DNA of 15,224 bases from M0108 sp044228695 (lineage in GTDB: Bacteria; Pseudomonadota; Gammaproteobacteria; Chromatiales; Chromatiaceae), in contig JBGAUK010000090.1 of assembly GCA_044228695.1 (NCBI GenBank), forward strand, positions 1-15,224, read 5' to 3'. The translations under genes and the position numbers were made by a program. This document shows, one piece after another, positions 14,457 to 15,224 of the stretch (the first letter of the stretch is position 1; every line of letters begins with the position of its first letter). Below the pieces are notes generated by a model. That model worked only from the letters and a program-made list of their open reading frames with translations. It made no database searches and was not told where the DNA came from.

Positions 14457-14764
14457 TCAATACCACGGCCCGCCCGCGCCGTCCAACAGGCGCTGAGGGT
14501 ACAAGGGCGGGAGTTCCTCGACCGGGCCAGGGAACCCCGCAGGGTCAATGAGAACCACAACTTAGGGTTGCGGGTCGCCCTGAGCCGGCGGTGCTGTGGT
14601 GACCCTGGGACAGGCCAGCACCGCCGTCAGGTAATCGGAGACCCGCTTGCAATCGGCCAGCACCCCATCTGACTTTTCCCCGGTAGCTGTGGATAAGTAT
14701 GTCGATAAGCCTTGGTGAATCGCCGAGAGGGCAGGTCCCAACAGGGCTGGGGCGGTACTGGCTA
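14457..14764 (-). pseudogene. Possible gene remnant with internal stop, family unknown
   Basis: One minus-strand frame runs from 14765 down to TAA at 14562-14564 and continues in the same frame to TGA at 14457-14459. The first part reads protein-like, with GLSTYLSTATGEKSDG and LADCKRVSDYLTAVLACP; the second part contains VVVLIDPAGFPGPVEELPP. There is no ATG; only TTG at 14741 could start it, without a Shine-Dalgarno. In DNA this GC-rich, open frames of 30-60 codons arise by chance, so this is a weak call and I do not recognise a family. Confidence 0.2.
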
Positions 14765-14910
14765 CTTACTGGCCAGGAAAACTATCACTTTAATTATTAG
14801 TTGGTTAGATCCTGCCGCTATTTTCGTGACGGGGTGCTTGACAAGCTTCGCATCATGCGTTCCGGCTTGTGTGTAAACGGGCGGTGAGTGGGGGGCCAGG
14901 ACCGCCTCCC

Positions 14911-14938
14911 TTGGCAAAAAGACTGGAATGGCTATATA
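14911..14938 (+). promoter_or_regulatory. Promoter-like sequence, no gene assigned
   Basis: TTGGCA (14911-14916) and TATATA (14933-14938) are 16 bases apart. It would drive transcription toward the right edge and the IS21-like repeats, so it might serve an element beyond the window. Confidence 0.3.
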
Positions 14939-15156
14939 TCCGGAGCCAATTGCAAAATTGCCGTTAGCGTATGAGCCGTAGGTGGGCGAGGGGCAAAAAC
15001 GGCTGTTTTCGCCTCTTTCAGTATTGGATCGGTCCTCTTCTACGCTGGCGGCATGGCGTTATCCGGTTTTTCAGCCATAGGGAGACGCCGCCGGATGGCG
15101 TCGCCCCCTGCTTCGAAAGGCGTGAGGGCTAACGGAGCAGGCGCAAGAGCTGCCTA

Positions 15157-15220
15157 TTCCACGCAAACTGGACACCCATTCCAGCGCAAGCTGGACACCC
15201 GTTCCACGCCAACCTGGACA
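15157..15220. repeat. Three tandem units, probable IS21-type element terminus
   Basis: The units begin at 15157, 15179 and 15202. Each follows the pattern TTCCA-CGC-AA-CTGGACA, with small changes (for example TTCCAGCGCAAGCTGGACA in unit 2), and spacing is 22 and 23 bases. Multiple short repeats of the TGTCCAG...TGGAA type near the ends are known from IS21-family elements, where they bind the transposase. The rest of the element would lie to the right of the window. No istA or istB sequence is visible, so the assignment rests on the repeats alone. Confidence 0.45.
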
Positions 15221-15224
15221 GTCG

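Larger units (their letters stand above)
14450..15224. other. Region without confident genes, right edge of window
   Basis: No known family is recognised in these ~775 bases. They hold a possible decayed minus-strand frame (14457-14764), one perfect DnaA-box-like nonamer (TTATCCACA on the minus strand, 14688-14696), an AT-rich patch around 14780-14830, a promoter-like pair (14911-14938) and a short GACGCC/GGCGTC hairpin near 15083-15101 without a T-run. Tandem 22-23-bp units close the window from 15157. Confidence 0.55.

Noticed and set aside
14688..14696. Perfect DnaA-box nonamer as a sign of a replication origin
   Set aside because: There is only one clear box, with no cluster, no AT-rich repeat array and no dnaA or rep gene nearby.

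Overview
The window reads as a piece of a GC-rich gammaproteobacterial chromosome. The asmA-like / mutY / yggX / tRNA-Phe order is one I know from gammaproteobacteria such as pseudomonads. The overall feel, a GC-rich host with a type I-G CRISPR system and many insertion sequences, would suit a Chromatiales-type sulfur bacterium, but that placement is inference. Both edges lie in insertion-sequence DNA and there is a 98-base N gap at 450-547, so this may be a whole draft scaffold broken at repeats.

Layout. (1) Positions 1-2213 are IS debris: the C-terminal end of an IS4-type transposase (2-379), a 130-bp sequence present twice (397-626, interrupted by the gap, and 682-811), and an IS3-family element (about 625-2213, orfA and orfB on the minus strand) whose right-end region has been expanded by unrelated sequence. 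(2) 2214-2676 holds no recognisable gene and a possible promoter. (3) 2677-6650 is a housekeeping block on the plus strand: an AsmA-family envelope protein, the adenine glycosylase MutY, the Fe-S/oxidative-damage protein YggX, then tRNA-Phe(GAA) with its own promoter and a strong intrinsic terminator. (4) 6701-7113 is a spacer with one small minus-strand ORF that ends like an antitoxin. (5) 7114-13267 is a type I-G (formerly I-U) CRISPR-Cas locus transcribed leftward: csb1 (cas7), csb2 (cas5-cas6), cas3 (helicase then HD), a short cas8-like gene broken by one in-frame TAA, then an array of eight 37-bp repeats and seven 34-36-bp spacers. No cas1, cas2 or cas4 is present. (6) 13394-14272 encodes an exported or lipid-anchored member of the aspartate/glutamate racemase family that lacks the first catalytic cysteine. 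(7) 14450-15224 holds no confident gene and ends in tandem 22-23-bp units of the kind found at IS21-type ends.

How the parts work together. The cas genes overlap (ATGA, then TGATG, then 26 nt) and must be translated as one unit. Csb1 would form the backbone on crRNA, Csb2 would cut the repeat hairpin and cap the crRNA, the Cas8-like subunit would help recognise target DNA, and Cas3 would unwind and degrade it. The nonsense codon in the Cas8-like gene and the missing adaptation genes raise the question of whether the system is decaying, depends on adaptation genes elsewhere, or is simply affected by a base-call error. The CRISPR-Cas block directly follows a tRNA gene, a common edge for accessory DNA, but no second copy of the tRNA 3' end is visible to prove an integration site.
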